Below the pieces are notes generated by a model. It was not told the origin of the DNA. It ran no database searches and saw only the letters and a program-made list of their open reading frames with translations. A program made the position numbers and the translations under genes. A DNA stretch of 22,053 bases, from assembly GCA_049314555.1 (NCBI GenBank), contig JBMOEW010000045.1, positions 1 through 22,053 on the forward strand. The letters run 5' to 3'. Position 1 is the first letter of the stretch, and every line of letters starts with the position of its first letter. Shown here one piece after another: positions 1 to 8,556 of the stretch. Source of the DNA: REEB509 sp049314555. GTDB lineage: Bacteria > Pseudomonadota > Alphaproteobacteria > Caulobacterales > Aquidulcibacteraceae.

Positions 1-39
1 CGTGCTACGAAAACCGGACATCTTCGCGCGCTATCGACA
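1..39. repeat. Left copy of a 39-bp perfect inverted repeat
   Basis: Bases 1-39 are the exact reverse complement of bases 21999-22037. Identity stops at base 40 (g here, c in the other copy). The left copy begins at the first base of the window, so the repeat may be longer than 39 bp. Relative to the neighbouring genes, both copies lie downstream of a stop codon: prmC here and htpX at the other end, in the same orientation with respect to each gene. It contains no ORF. It may be a dispersed intergenic repeat or a sign of contig ends; the sequence alone does not decide. Confidence 0.9.
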
Positions 40-64
40 GGGTTTTTTCACTGTCCGGTTTCGT
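7..64 (-). other. Imperfect long hairpin spanning the prmC stop codon
   Basis: Bases 7-20 and 52-64 are inverted copies of each other, 13 pairs with one bulged A. The right arm codes for the last residues of PrmC, and the 31-base loop holds the prmC stop codon and a run of six T (A on the coding strand). The RNA could fold at the end of prmC, but no U-run follows the stem in the direction of prmC transcription, so this is not a typical intrinsic terminator. The left arm is part of the 39-bp repeat. Confidence 0.5.
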
Positions 65-917
65 TCTTTTCGCGACCAAAGGTCCAAACCCGTCCGTGCC
101 CGCCCAAATCGTTGATCAGCCGGCTCGCCCGCAAGCCGTGGTTGGCAAAGATTGCCGCAACGTCATGGGCTTGACCGGTCCCTTGCTCCACAACAACGAA
201 CCCGCCTTCCGCCAACAATCGCGCCGCATCCGGAGCAAGCGCGCGATATGCCTGCAACCCGTCATCGCCGCCATCGAGCGCTATCCAAGGCTCAAAAAGG
301 GCCACTTCGGGCTCCAGGGTCGGAATATCCGCATGCGGGATATAGGGCGGGTTCGAAACCACAACGTCAAATGGCCCGGTCAAACCTTCCCCCCAAGACC
401 CCGCCCGAAATGCCGCGCGCCCCTCAAGCCCAAGCGCCCGCGCGTTGGCTTTGGCAACCTCAAGCGCGGCATCGCTCAGGTCAACGCCAACGCCCGTGGC
501 CAACGGACGCGCCGCAAGGATCGCCAACAAAATCGCCCCAGACCCAACCCCAAGGTCCAGTATCGTAAATGCGTCCGCTTCCCCAAACCGATCCAGCACC
601 GCCTCGACGATCAGTTCGGTTTCGGGCCGCGGCGTGAGCACATTTCGGTTCACCGCCAAGTCAATTTTCCAAAACCCCTTTCGGCCCAAAATCTGGCTCA
701 TGGGTTCGCGCGCGCCGCGCCGCGCGAGCAAGCCCTCGAATGCCTGCATGCGGTCTGGCGCGACCACGCGATAGGGGTCCGTGACGATATCGATCCGTTT
801 CACCCCCGCTGCCTCTTCCAGCAGCAGGCGCGCGTCCATCACAGGTTGATCGACGCCGGCGGCCTTGAGCACATCGCGCCCTCGCCCCCAAGCAGTTACA
901 AGGGTCGCTTCGCTCAC
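48..917 (-). CDS. prmC: Peptide chain release factor N5-glutamine methyltransferase PrmC
   Basis: It methylates the glutamine of the GGQ motif in release factors, using S-adenosylmethionine, in the cytoplasm. The 289-residue length is normal for the family. Visible motifs are the PrmC N-terminal helical domain (about 1-85), PRPETE near 97-102, the SAM loop DLGVGSG at 121-127 and the catalytic NPPY at 189-192, which binds the substrate glutamine. The start is a GTG whose first base is at 917. It overlaps the prfA stop as GTGA, and a GGAAGG ribosome site lies 6 nt upstream, so translation is probably coupled to prfA, whose product is its substrate. This pairing is standard in bacteria. The final codons take part in a hairpin with the window-edge repeat. 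Confidence 0.97.
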   Translation of the reverse strand: MSEATLVTAWGRGRDVLKAAGVDQPVMDARLLLEEAAGVKRIDIVTDPYRVVAPDRMQAFEGLLARRGAREPMSQILGRKGFWKIDLAVNRNVLTPRPETELIVEAVLDRFGEADAFTILDLGVGSGAILLAILAARPLATGVGVDLSDAALEVAKANARALGLEGRAAFRAGSWGEGLTGPFDVVVSNPPYIPHADIPTLEPEVALFEPWIALDGGDDGLQAYRALAPDAARLLAEGGFVVVEQGTGQAHDVAAIFANHGLRASRLINDLGGHGRVWTFGREKNETGQ

Positions 918-2005
918 GCGTCGCCTTCCTGCAGCGCCAACAGCCGGGCGGCTTCATCGTCTGCCATCAACGCCTGCACGATCGGCACAAGACCCGGCCC
1001 CGCCATCACGTCATCCAGATTATAAACAGTCAGATTGATGCGATGGTCCGTCACCCGACCCTGGGGAAAGTTGTACGTGCGAATGCGCTCGCTGCGATCG
1101 CCAGACCCCACTTGCCGCTTGCGATCCGCCGCACGCTCTGCATGCAAACGTTCCGCCTCCATCTCAAACAGCTTCGCCTTCAAAATCTTCATGGCGCGGG
1201 CGCGGTTTTGGTGTTGCGACTTTTCCGCCGAAACCACCACAATGCCGGAAGGAATGTGCGTCAAACGCACAGCCGAGTCGGTCTTGTTGACGTGCTGGCC
1301 CCCCGCTCCAGAAGCCCGCATCGTGTCTATCCGAAGATCACGCTCATCGATTTCAATGTCGACGTCTTCGCGCTCCGGCAACACCGCAACCGTCGCCGCC
1401 GACGTGTGCACACGGCCCCCCGCTTCAGTTTCCGGCACCCGCTGCACCCGGTGCACACCGCTCTCATAGCGCAAGTGCCCAAACGCGCCCGCCCCGGCTA
1501 TACTCGCCACAAATTCCTTGTAGCCGCCAAGCCCGGTTTCAGCCGCATCTTCAATCTCAAACCGCCAGCCCTTGAGGTTGGCATAGCGTTGATACATCCG
1601 CACAAGATCGCCAACGAACAGCCCCGCTTCGTCCCCGCCGGTGCCCGCTCGCACCTCCAGGATCACGGAAGCTTCATCTTCGTTGCGCTTCGGCAGCAAC
1701 GCCAGCTGGGCATCTCGTTCCAGATCGCTCTGCCGCCGGCGCGCGTCTTCATACTCGCTGCGCGCCAACGCCAGCATTTCATCCTGCGGGTCCAGCTCTG
1801 CCAACAACCCCTTGAGGTTCTCCACCTCATCCCGCGCCGAATACAACGCCGCCACCACGTCAACGACGCGTTTGAGCTCTGAATGCTCCCGCGCAAGGCG
1901 CATCAATTCAACGCCGTCCGTCGAAACAGACATGCGCGCTTCCAGAAAGCCAAATCGCTCCAAAGCCTGGCGTAAACGCCCTTCTATGCGTCCCAAATCA
2001 AACAT
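914..2005 (-). CDS. prfA: Peptide chain release factor 1 (RF1)
   Basis: Recognises UAA and UAG in the ribosomal A site and triggers release of the finished protein. The 363 residues carry the GGQ motif at 235-237 (AGGQHVNKTDSAVR) and the RF1 codon-reading tripeptide of PxT type, here Pro-Glu-Thr at 191-193, followed by the family segment GRVHTSAATVAVLPE. The PxT motif rather than SPF marks it as RF1, not RF2. The ATG at 2005 lies 6 nt after the stop of the preceding small gene, and no strong ribosome site is seen, which suggests coupling. It is followed by prmC with a 4-nt overlap. The C-terminus is normal. Confidence 0.98.
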   Translation of the reverse strand: MFDLGRIEGRLRQALERFGFLEARMSVSTDGVELMRLAREHSELKRVVDVVAALYSARDEVENLKGLLAELDPQDEMLALARSEYEDARRRQSDLERDAQLALLPKRNEDEASVILEVRAGTGGDEAGLFVGDLVRMYQRYANLKGWRFEIEDAAETGLGGYKEFVASIAGAGAFGHLRYESGVHRVQRVPETEAGGRVHTSAATVAVLPEREDVDIEIDERDLRIDTMRASGAGGQHVNKTDSAVRLTHIPSGIVVVSAEKSQHQNRARAMKILKAKLFEMEAERLHAERAADRKRQVGSGDRSERIRTYNFPQGRVTDHRINLTVYNLDDVMAGPGLVPIVQALMADDEAARLLALQEGDA

Positions 2006-2011
2006 GGCGCA

Positions 2012-2455
2012 TCATTCGGGTAGAACATTGACAAAGATTTCAACCGGTACTTCGCTTAGCTGCGGGTCGCCGTAAACGAGGCGATTTTCCCAGCCGCGCT
2101 TGTAAGGGATGATCACTTGCACGGCGCGTCCGTTCGCCGCCTCCAAATGAAAACAAAGCGCCCGCTCGGTGAGTTTTTCGGCAGACGACGCCATATCAAA
2201 AACCAGACCGGCGGCCATCAAGCCCGTTTGCGAGTCGTCCGCACGCAAGCCAGCGATCAGCCCACTGATGTGATCATTGGGTGTACTGCTGTCCCAATGC
2301 AGATCGACGGTGGTGCGTATCTGCTCGCCGGTTTTTCGCACGCCCGCACCAAAAGGAACAAAAGACGGCGTCGCAGAGAGCGCGGCATGGGCACCATCCA
2401 GAAGGTATTGATAGGTTTCCTGCAAATGGGATTGCAACATCGTGGGTTCGCTCAT
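2012..2455 (-). CDS. Protein of unknown function, 147 residues, between ispG and prfA
   Basis: I do not recognise a named family. The protein is probably soluble: no signal peptide, membrane helix or cysteine pair is seen. The layout is alpha/beta-like, with an F-x-PFGA segment near residues 30-35, a helical stretch ISGLIAGLR near 65-73, and a C-terminal part FHLEAANGRAVQVIIPYKR near 99-117. From memory this pattern resembles small conserved hypothetical proteins with an 'F.PFGA ... DG..V.V..PY' plan, but I cannot confirm this. The ATG at 2455 was chosen over a TTG three codons upstream because AAGGGG (2466-2471) lies 10 nt before it. It follows ispG by 5 nt and precedes prfA by 6 nt, so it is very likely co-transcribed with both. 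Confidence 0.8.
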   Translation of the reverse strand: MSEPTMLQSHLQETYQYLLDGAHAALSATPSFVPFGAGVRKTGEQIRTTVDLHWDSSTPNDHISGLIAGLRADDSQTGLMAAGLVFDMASSAEKLTERALCFHLEAANGRAVQVIIPYKRGWENRLVYGDPQLSEVPVEIFVNVLPE

Positions 2456-2460
2456 GATGA

Positions 2461-3612
2461 TCAAACCCCTTGATCTTTAAGTTCAAGTATTGGTGCTTTG
2501 CGTATTTCGCGGGCCCGTGCCTCAACCAGATCAACGATATGCTCGATCATGCCTTCATTATCGACTTTATGGTCCTGGCGGCCCGCCACGTAGACCATAC
2601 CGACCCCTTTGCCACCGCCGGTAAATCCAAGGTCCGTTAACAGGGCCTCCCCCGGCCCATTCACCACACACCCAATGATCGACAGGGAAATCGGCTCAAC
2701 GATGTGGGCCAGTCTTTGCTCAAGCGCATCAACGGTTTTGATCACGTCAAAGCCCTGACGCGCGCAGCTCGGACAGGCAATAATATTAACGCCACGCTGT
2801 CGAAGACCCAAAGACTTCAAAATGTCATTTCCAACTTTTACTTCTTCAACCGGGTCGGCAGCCAATGAAATTCGAATAGTATCGCCGATACCCGCCCACA
2901 AAAGAGATCCAATACCAATAGAGGACTTAACCGTCCCGTTCCTCAGCGCGCCCGCCTCAGTTACGCCCAGGTGCAATGGCGCGTCTGTAGCTTCTGCCAA
3001 CTGCTGGTAAGCCGCCACCGTCAAGAATACGTCGCTCGCTTTCACGCTGATCTTGTAATTGCGAAAGTCATGCTCCTCCAAAATCGCCGCATGCTTCAGC
3101 GCGCTGGCAACCATCGCCTCAGGACAAGGCTCGCCGTACTGCTCCAAAAGCTCGGGCTCCAACGACCCAGCGTTCACCCCAATACGGATTGAGCAGCCAT
3201 GGTCCTTGGCCGCCTGGACCACCTCCCGCACCCTGGCAGCCGAGCCGATGTTGCCAGGGTTAATCCGCAGGCAGGCCGCCCCCGCGATCGCAGCTTCAAT
3301 CGCCCGTCGATAGTGAAAATGGATGTCCGCCACGAGCGGCACTTTTGCGGCCCGCGCAATCGCCGCAAAGGCCTTGGTGGAGTCCTCGTCCGGGCAAGAC
3401 ACCCGCACGATATCGGCCCCAGCAACCTCTAGCTTGCGGATTTGATCGATCGTGCCGGCGACATCTGTGGTTAGGGTGTTGGTCATTGACTGCACGGTGA
3501 TTGGCGCCCCATCGCCAACCGGCACAGACCCCACCATCACCCGCCGTGTCGGGCGTCGATCAACCCGCCGCCAAGGCCGCACGTCGTGAATATGCGTCGG
3601 TGTGGAGCTCAT
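2461..3612 (-). CDS. ispG: 4-hydroxy-3-methylbut-2-en-1-yl diphosphate synthase (flavodoxin) IspG
   Basis: Converts 2-C-methyl-D-erythritol 2,4-cyclodiphosphate to HMBPP in the MEP pathway of isoprenoid synthesis, with a [4Fe-4S] cluster. With the ATG start it has 383 residues, close to E. coli IspG. The TIM-barrel part carries VGDGAPITVQSMTNTLTTD (32-50) and the C-terminal part has the cluster ligands: CPSC at 280-283, C315 in GCVVNGPGEA, and E322. All are intact. An alternative GTG six codons upstream (3630) is possible; neither start has a strong ribosome site. In many relatives hisS lies between ispG and prfA; here a small unknown gene takes that place. Confidence 0.97.
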   Translation of the reverse strand: MSSTPTHIHDVRPWRRVDRRPTRRVMVGSVPVGDGAPITVQSMTNTLTTDVAGTIDQIRKLEVAGADIVRVSCPDEDSTKAFAAIARAAKVPLVADIHFHYRRAIEAAIAGAACLRINPGNIGSAARVREVVQAAKDHGCSIRIGVNAGSLEPELLEQYGEPCPEAMVASALKHAAILEEHDFRNYKISVKASDVFLTVAAYQQLAEATDAPLHLGVTEAGALRNGTVKSSIGIGSLLWAGIGDTIRISLAADPVEEVKVGNDILKSLGLRQRGVNIIACPSCARQGFDVIKTVDALEQRLAHIVEPISLSIIGCVVNGPGEALLTDLGFTGGGKGVGMVYVAGRQDHKVDNEGMIEHIVDLVEARAREIRKAPILELKDQGV

Positions 3613-3808
3613 GAGAACGCTGTCCCGCACCTTGCTTCAAACAATCGCTTTAACCGCCGCCATGGACGGCTAACCCCACGCCGCCGTCCCGAATGAAAAC
3701 ATATCATTGCGCACCTGATGCTAAACCGGGAAGGTCAGCACCAACACTTATCGACAAAAAGGAATATAACCCCTTCCAGGCCCACTGGCGAGGGGGGAGG
3801 TCCGAAAT
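3613..3808. other. Intergenic region upstream of ispG
   Basis: These 196 bp separate the RodZ-like gene from ispG, both on the minus strand. The region can pair GGACGGC (3664-3670) with GCCGTCC (3683-3689) around a 12-base loop, but no T-run follows on either strand. The stretch probably carries the promoter of the ispG-prfA-prmC group. I see no convincing -35/-10 pair and no RNA gene. Confidence 0.4.
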
Positions 3809-4660
3809 CTAACGCTGCGGTCCATAGATGGCAGCAATCGCGGTTTCTGGCGGAATCGGGATGGAATCGACCCGTCGGCCCAACACCGGCTGCCCAGGCT
3901 CCCCCAACGGCCCGACAACGCGGCCATTGATCAGCAGCTCAAACGCAGACCCGTCCCGCGCATGCAACGTCCAATCCGGTGCCGGGTCCGGGCGATACGC
4001 CTGCCCCGCCTGCAGTTCGCCGTAGAAAAACACGGTGCCATCCGCACCCCGCACTTCTAGGCGCGCCGGCGTCACCGCCCGCACTTCCAGCGTCCGCAGG
4101 GCCGCAGCCATGGCCGAGTTGGGCGCATCAAACCCCAACCAAGGCCCGGCCCCTTCCACCGCCACCCGCAGCTCATCGGCCGCAGGCCCTGGGCTTGGCT
4201 CGATGGCCCGCCACGCCACGAAACCGCCAGCCACAAGCCCAAGCATCGCCGCCGCCAACCAGGGCCGCTCACGGGCAGGCCGCGAATCCGGCGTGCGAAT
4301 TTGGGGGCGCGCGTCCTCGCGCGAAAGCGCGCTTTCCGCCTGATACTGATCAACGATCGCGTCTTCATCCAGGCCGAGCGCCCGGGCGTAGCTGCGCAAA
4401 TAGGCAATGGCATAAGCCCTGCCAGGCAACAGCTTTGTGTTCATGGCCTCCAGCGCTTCGAGGTAGTCGCTGCGAACTTTTGTCCGCTCCGCCACCTGCT
4501 CCAAGCTCAGGCCAAGCTGAATGCGCGCTTCAGAAAGCTTCCGTCCCGCCGCCCAGCCATCATCCAGCACCACCGCGGTCGCAGCGACAGCCGGCCGCGC
4601 GGCGCGATCATCAACGCCGGGAACGGGGGACTGTGGAACGGGTTGCACCATGTCGGTCAT
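3809..4660 (-). CDS. RodZ-like helix-turn-helix membrane protein
   Basis: A bitopic inner-membrane protein, probably a relative of RodZ, which anchors MreB and supports cell shape. The order is a disordered N-terminus (1-35), a Cro/C1-type helix-turn-helix domain (about 36-105, containing RKLSEARIQLGLSLEQVAERTKVRSDYLEALE in parts), a basic linker, one membrane helix at 134-151 (WLAAAMLGLVAGGFVAW), and a C-terminal beta-rich DUF4115-like domain (about 190-270). Such a gene next to ispG is common in alphaproteobacteria. Whether this protein really acts in shape control is inference: the HTH of RodZ does not bind DNA classically. The start is the first ATG; a second one three codons on is equally possible, and no clear ribosome site was seen. 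Confidence 0.85.
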   Translation of the reverse strand: MTDMVQPVPQSPVPGVDDRAARPAVAATAVVLDDGWAAGRKLSEARIQLGLSLEQVAERTKVRSDYLEALEAMNTKLLPGRAYAIAYLRSYARALGLDEDAIVDQYQAESALSREDARPQIRTPDSRPARERPWLAAAMLGLVAGGFVAWRAIEPSPGPAADELRVAVEGAGPWLGFDAPNSAMAAALRTLEVRAVTPARLEVRGADGTVFFYGELQAGQAYRPDPAPDWTLHARDGSAFELLINGRVVGPLGEPGQPVLGRRVDSIPIPPETAIAAIYGPQR

Positions 4661-4690
4661 CGCAGGTCGTGGCTTATCTTTTCAAGGGCA

Positions 4691-4717
4691 GTTGTTGGGC
4701 GGCTTTCCCCCAACAAC
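4691..4717 (-). promoter_or_regulatory. Perfect 9-bp hairpin upstream of the RodZ-like gene
   Basis: GTTGTTGGG (4691-4699) and CCCAACAAC (4709-4717) are exact inverted copies around a 9-base loop. The hairpin sits 30 nt before the RodZ-like start codon and about 115 nt after the ptsP stop. It lacks a following T-run in the direction of transcription; T bases precede it instead. So it may be a leader hairpin, an operator or a factor-dependent terminator rather than a simple intrinsic terminator. The rest of 4661-4831 shows nothing else I can name. Confidence 0.4.
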
Positions 4718-4831
4718 AAAACGATGCTTCTGCAATTTCTAAGCCACCAGAAGTGTAGGCCCGAATCACCCAAAGCTCAATCACAACCCGCTGTTTCAGT
4801 GAATCCCAAAGTTGGCGTTAAGTCCTTGTCA

Positions 4832-7099
4832 TTAAGGCATTTCCACGCTGTGCGCCTGGGCAAATAAAAGCAGCTCCTGCCGCACATTCGCCGACGACGC
4901 ATCACAGAGAACAGACAGCGCTTTCCGCGCAGCGCCAGCGTCGAGCGAACGCAACATGGCCTTAACCGGGCCGATCCCCGCCGCTGGCATCGACAGCGTC
5001 CGAAAGCCAAGCCCAATGAGGGCCATCGCCTCCAGCGGGCGGCCCGCCGCTTCCCCGCAAACCGAAAGTGCGATCCCGGCCTTTTGCGCCTCCGTCGCGA
5101 TGTGCTTCATGAGCCGAAGCGCCGGCGGGCTCAACAGGTCGTAGCGGTCCGAAACCCGCGGATTGCCCCGGTCCGCCGCGAAGAAATACTGCATCAGATC
5201 GTTAGTGCCGACCGACAGGAAGGCCGCGTGTCCGGCAAGCTGGTCAATCGCCCACGCCAAAGCCGGTGCCTCCAGCATCGCGCCCACATCCACCGAGGCC
5301 GGCCCCTTGCGCCCCCGCGACCGAGCCCAGTCCAGCTCCCTGTCAACAAACGCGCGCGCCGCCACAAATTCAGACACGGTCGCGACCAGCGGAAACATGA
5401 TGCGGATGTTGCGGCCTTCCGCCGCTTCTATCAGGGCCCGCAACTGATACCGCAACAGTGCTGGCCGATCGAGGCCGATCCGGATCGCCCGCCAACCGAG
5501 GGCAGGGTTCTCCTCCCGCTCCGCGCTCATGTACGGCAGGACTTTATCGCCCCCCAAATCGAGCGTGCGGAACGTAACCGGCAAGTCGCCCGCGGCGTCC
5601 AGCACCGACCGGTACAACTCGGTCTGTGCCTTCAAGCGGGGCAACGCCTCCCCCACCATGAACTGAAATTCGGTTCGAAACAGCCCAACCCCTTCGGCCC
5701 CGGTGTCGGCGATGTGTTGCACGTCCATCACCAAACCGGCGTTGAGCTGCAGCGACACCGTCGCCCCATCGATCGTTACCGACGGCAAATCCTTCAACCG
5801 GGCATAGGCAGCGGTTCGCACCGAACGCAGCGCCACCCGCTGGCGATACGCAGTCGTCACATCCCCTTCCGGGCGCAACCGCACCTCTCCAAGCTCGCCA
5901 TCGACCACAATGGCATCGCCAGCCTCCACCCGAGACAACAGCCCGTGCAGCCGGCCAACCATCGGGATTCCCAAGGCCCGCGCCACAATCACGGCGTGGG
6001 AGGTCGCCCCGCCCTCCTCCAAGGCCACCGCCTTTAGCCGGTCGATCGGATAGTCCAGCAACTCCGCCGGGCCCAAATCCCGCGCCACCAGAATGGCGTC
6101 ATTAGGCACGTCCAGGCCCGTCCGCCGCCCGGCCAAAGCCCGCAGCACCCGATTGTCCAAATCCTCCAGATCCTGCATGCGCTCGCGCAAATACGGGTCC
6201 TTCGCCGCCTGCATCCGCGAACGATGCTCACCGCGAACCCGCTCCACAGCGGCATCAGCAGATAGCCCGGATCGCACACCCGATTGGATCTTTTCAACCC
6301 AGCTAGCGTCATCCACCAACATGCGGAAGGTTTCGAGAACCTCCTGCGAGACGCCAGACAAGCGCACGCCTTCGCTTTCCAGCATCCGATCCAGATCAGC
6401 CCGCACCTGCGCCAGAGCCGTCGCAAGGCGCGCCTCCTCCGCAACCGGATCATCTGCAATCAACCGGCCAAGCGGGGCATGCGGCTCGTGCAACACCACC
6501 GTGCCAATCGCCAAGCCATCGCTGTAGGCCTTGCCCGCCAGGCGCTCCGGCAGCGATGGCCGAACTTCCACTTCCTGCAGGCCCGAAAGATCGCCAAACA
6601 CCCCAGATGCCACCATTTCGGCAAGCACCATGGCGATCGTTTGCAGCGCTTCGACCTCGTCTTCCCCGTAAAGCCGCGCCACCCGGTTCTGCACCACCAG
6701 AACCCCAAACACCCGCTCCGAGCGCACAATCGGCACCCCCAGAAACGACAGGAACGGATCTTCACCCGTCTCGGGCCGGTACGCAAAGCGCGGATGATGG
6801 GGCGCATCGGCGATATTCAAAGGCCGGGCAGTTTCTGCAACCAAGCCCACTAACCCCTCGCCCTCAGCCAGTTGCGTGCGATGCACCGCTTCCGCTTTCA
6901 GGCCTTCGGTGGAGAACAGCTCATGCATCCGCCCGCGCTTCAGATAGATCGAGCAAACATCCGCCACCATGGTTGCAGCGATCGTCTGCACCAGACGGTC
7001 CAAACGCTCCTGCGCCGGCCCGCCCGCACCCATGATCTCCCGCAGCCGCCGCAGCAGGATCCGTGCGCCACTGATGCTGGAGCCGCCGGCTTGCGCCAC
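4832..7099 (-). CDS. ptsP: Phosphoenolpyruvate-protein phosphotransferase PtsP (EI-Ntr)
   Basis: The first enzyme of the nitrogen phosphotransferase system: it takes phosphate from PEP and passes it to NPr, and from there to PtsN, a regulatory rather than sugar-transporting chain. The 755 residues hold a GAF sensor domain (about 25-165) that marks it as EI-Ntr, the EI N-terminal domain, the swivelling phosphohistidine domain with GGATSHAVIVAR (363-374, active His368), and the PEP-binding barrel with LFRTEF (473-478), SVGTNDLMQYFFAADRGN (629-646) and Cys681 in SVCGEAAG. All key residues are present. The GTG start is supported by AGGAG (7108-7112) 8 nt upstream. It lies 44 bp after lysC, an order often kept in Rhodospirillales. 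The GAF domain is known in relatives to sense glutamine. Confidence 0.97.
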   Translation of the reverse strand: MAQAGGSSISGARILLRRLREIMGAGGPAQERLDRLVQTIAATMVADVCSIYLKRGRMHELFSTEGLKAEAVHRTQLAEGEGLVGLVAETARPLNIADAPHHPRFAYRPETGEDPFLSFLGVPIVRSERVFGVLVVQNRVARLYGEDEVEALQTIAMVLAEMVASGVFGDLSGLQEVEVRPSLPERLAGKAYSDGLAIGTVVLHEPHAPLGRLIADDPVAEEARLATALAQVRADLDRMLESEGVRLSGVSQEVLETFRMLVDDASWVEKIQSGVRSGLSADAAVERVRGEHRSRMQAAKDPYLRERMQDLEDLDNRVLRALAGRRTGLDVPNDAILVARDLGPAELLDYPIDRLKAVALEEGGATSHAVIVARALGIPMVGRLHGLLSRVEAGDAIVVDGELGEVRLRPEGDVTTAYRQRVALRSVRTAAYARLKDLPSVTIDGATVSLQLNAGLVMDVQHIADTGAEGVGLFRTEFQFMVGEALPRLKAQTELYRSVLDAAGDLPVTFRTLDLGGDKVLPYMSAEREENPALGWRAIRIGLDRPALLRYQLRALIEAAEGRNIRIMFPLVATVSEFVAARAFVDRELDWARSRGRKGPASVDVGAMLEAPALAWAIDQLAGHAAFLSVGTNDLMQYFFAADRGNPRVSDRYDLLSPPALRLMKHIATEAQKAGIALSVCGEAAGRPLEAMALIGLGFRTLSMPAAGIGPVKAMLRSLDAGAARKALSVLCDASSANVRQELLLFAQAHSVEMP

Positions 7100-7107
7100 G
7101 CAATTTT

Positions 7108-7112
7108 CTCCT
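7108..7112 (-). promoter_or_regulatory. Ribosome binding site for ptsP
   Basis: AGGAG on the minus strand, 8 nt before the GTG at 7099. It decides in favour of this non-ATG start. Confidence 0.7.
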
Positions 7113-7143
7113 GAGTTGGACTATAGAATATTCCGCTAGCCGC

Positions 7144-8403
7144 TTATCCATCCAGCCCATAGGCCGTGTGCAAGGCGCGCACCGCAAGTTCCGTGTATTG
7201 TGCATCAATCAAGACAGAAATCTTGATCTCGCTGGTCGCAATCGCTTCGATATTGATGCCCTTGGCCGCCAGGGCCGAAAACATCGTCCGCGCCACGCCG
7301 ACCTGGCTGCGCATCCCGATGCCGATCACCGAAACCTTCGCCACATCCCGTCGCACGGTGATCTGTTCCAACTCGATACGATCCTTGGCCGCCTCTAGGG
7401 CGTCGCGTGCCCGGCCGGCCTCGCGATCGGGGCAGGTGAACACGATGTTCTGGCGCCCCTCGATGCGCGACTGGCTCTGGACAATCATGTCCACGTTGAT
7501 TGCAGCATCCGCCAGCTTGCCGAAGATTTCCGCAGCAATGCCAGGCGCGTCCGCCACGCCAAGCAAAGTGACTTTTGCTTCATCGCGCGAATAAGCCACC
7601 CCAGACACGACTTGCTTTTCCACGATTTCTTCCTCCGCACAAACGATCGTGCCGGCGTTAACCTCACCTGGTTCCACAAAGCTTGAAAGCACCCGCACCC
7701 GCACCTGTTTGGCCATCGCCAACTCAACCGAACGCGTCTGCAGGACTTTGGCACCAAGCGAGGCCATTTCGAGCATTTCTTCGTATGAAATTTTTTCGAG
7801 CCGCTGGGCGCGCGCCACGATCCGCGGGTCGGTCGTGTACACCCCATCAACGTCCGTATAGATGTCGCACCGCGTCGCTTTCAGGGCGGCAGCAATTGCC
7901 ACCGCCGATGTGTCAGAACCACCGCGCCCCAGCGTCGTGATGCGGTGGTCCGTCGTTACCGCCTGAAACCCGGGAATCACCGCCACTTCGCCGGCATCAA
8001 TCGCAGGCCCAATGGCGGCTTCTGAAATCTCGTCCAGGCGGGCCTTGGCGTGCTGCGCGTCCGACCGGATCGGAATCTGCCAATTCTGCCAGGACCGCGC
8101 CGGTATGCCCATCCGCCGCAGCGCCAAAGCCAACAACCCGGTTGTCACCTGCTCGCCGGTGGCCACCACCACATCGTATTCGTCATCAAAGCCGGGGCCA
8201 CCCACCGGCGCACCGCCAGGCTCTTCGCCCGCACAGGCCCGCGCCAGCTTCACCAGCTTGTCGGTCTCCCCCGACATGGCAGACACCACCACCGCAATGC
8301 CTACCCCAGAAGATCGCTCGGCAGCCACGATCCGCGCGACCCGCGCAATCCGTTCCGGATCCGCGACGCTCGTGCCGCCAAATTTCATAACCAACCGACT
8401 CAT
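7144..8403 (-). CDS. lysC: Aspartate kinase
   Basis: Phosphorylates aspartate, the first step towards lysine, threonine, methionine and diaminopimelate. The 419 residues begin with MSRLVMKFGGTSVA, the classic kinase start (KFGGTS at 7-12), have GRGGSDTSAVA at 159-169, and end with two ACT domains (about 279-345 and 356-415) that normally bind lysine and threonine for feedback control. The open frame runs far upstream, but the family N-terminus fixes the start at the ATG at 8403. A Gly/Pro-rich segment near 60-72 (EEPGGAPVGGPG) lengthens a surface loop. ptsP follows 44 bp downstream; ubiG diverges upstream. Confidence 0.97.
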   Translation of the reverse strand: MSRLVMKFGGTSVADPERIARVARIVAAERSSGVGIAVVVSAMSGETDKLVKLARACAGEEPGGAPVGGPGFDDEYDVVVATGEQVTTGLLALALRRMGIPARSWQNWQIPIRSDAQHAKARLDEISEAAIGPAIDAGEVAVIPGFQAVTTDHRITTLGRGGSDTSAVAIAAALKATRCDIYTDVDGVYTTDPRIVARAQRLEKISYEEMLEMASLGAKVLQTRSVELAMAKQVRVRVLSSFVEPGEVNAGTIVCAEEEIVEKQVVSGVAYSRDEAKVTLLGVADAPGIAAEIFGKLADAAINVDMIVQSQSRIEGRQNIVFTCPDREAGRARDALEAAKDRIELEQITVRRDVAKVSVIGIGMRSQVGVARTMFSALAAKGINIEAIATSEIKISVLIDAQYTELAVRALHTAYGLDG

Positions 8404-8556
8404 CGGCACCACTTCATTCAAATCACAAATCGACTTGGATTGGCGCTCATAGCCTATCGCCGCGCCTGCGCCCAAGCCCGAAAAGCGGCAAGCGCGACGT
8501 TGCGCCCCGCCAAAGCCTACCTTGACCGCACTCCGCGACACGCCAATGTCTACGTG

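Noticed and set aside
96..1025. Long plus-strand open frame opposite prmC
   Set aside because: It is antisense to a certain gene; its product is Arg/Pro-rich with no domain, as expected of shadow frames in GC-rich DNA. The same holds for similar long frames opposite prfA, ptsP, the amidohydrolase and kup.
3664..3689. Hairpin in the gap before ispG as a terminator
   Set aside because: Seven pairs with a 12-base loop and no T-run on either strand; too weak to call.
8050..8556. Upstream extension of the ubiG frame
   Set aside because: It runs through the lysC start on the opposite strand and reads as a Pro/Arg/His-rich shadow. The UbiG family begins near IDPTEIAKF.
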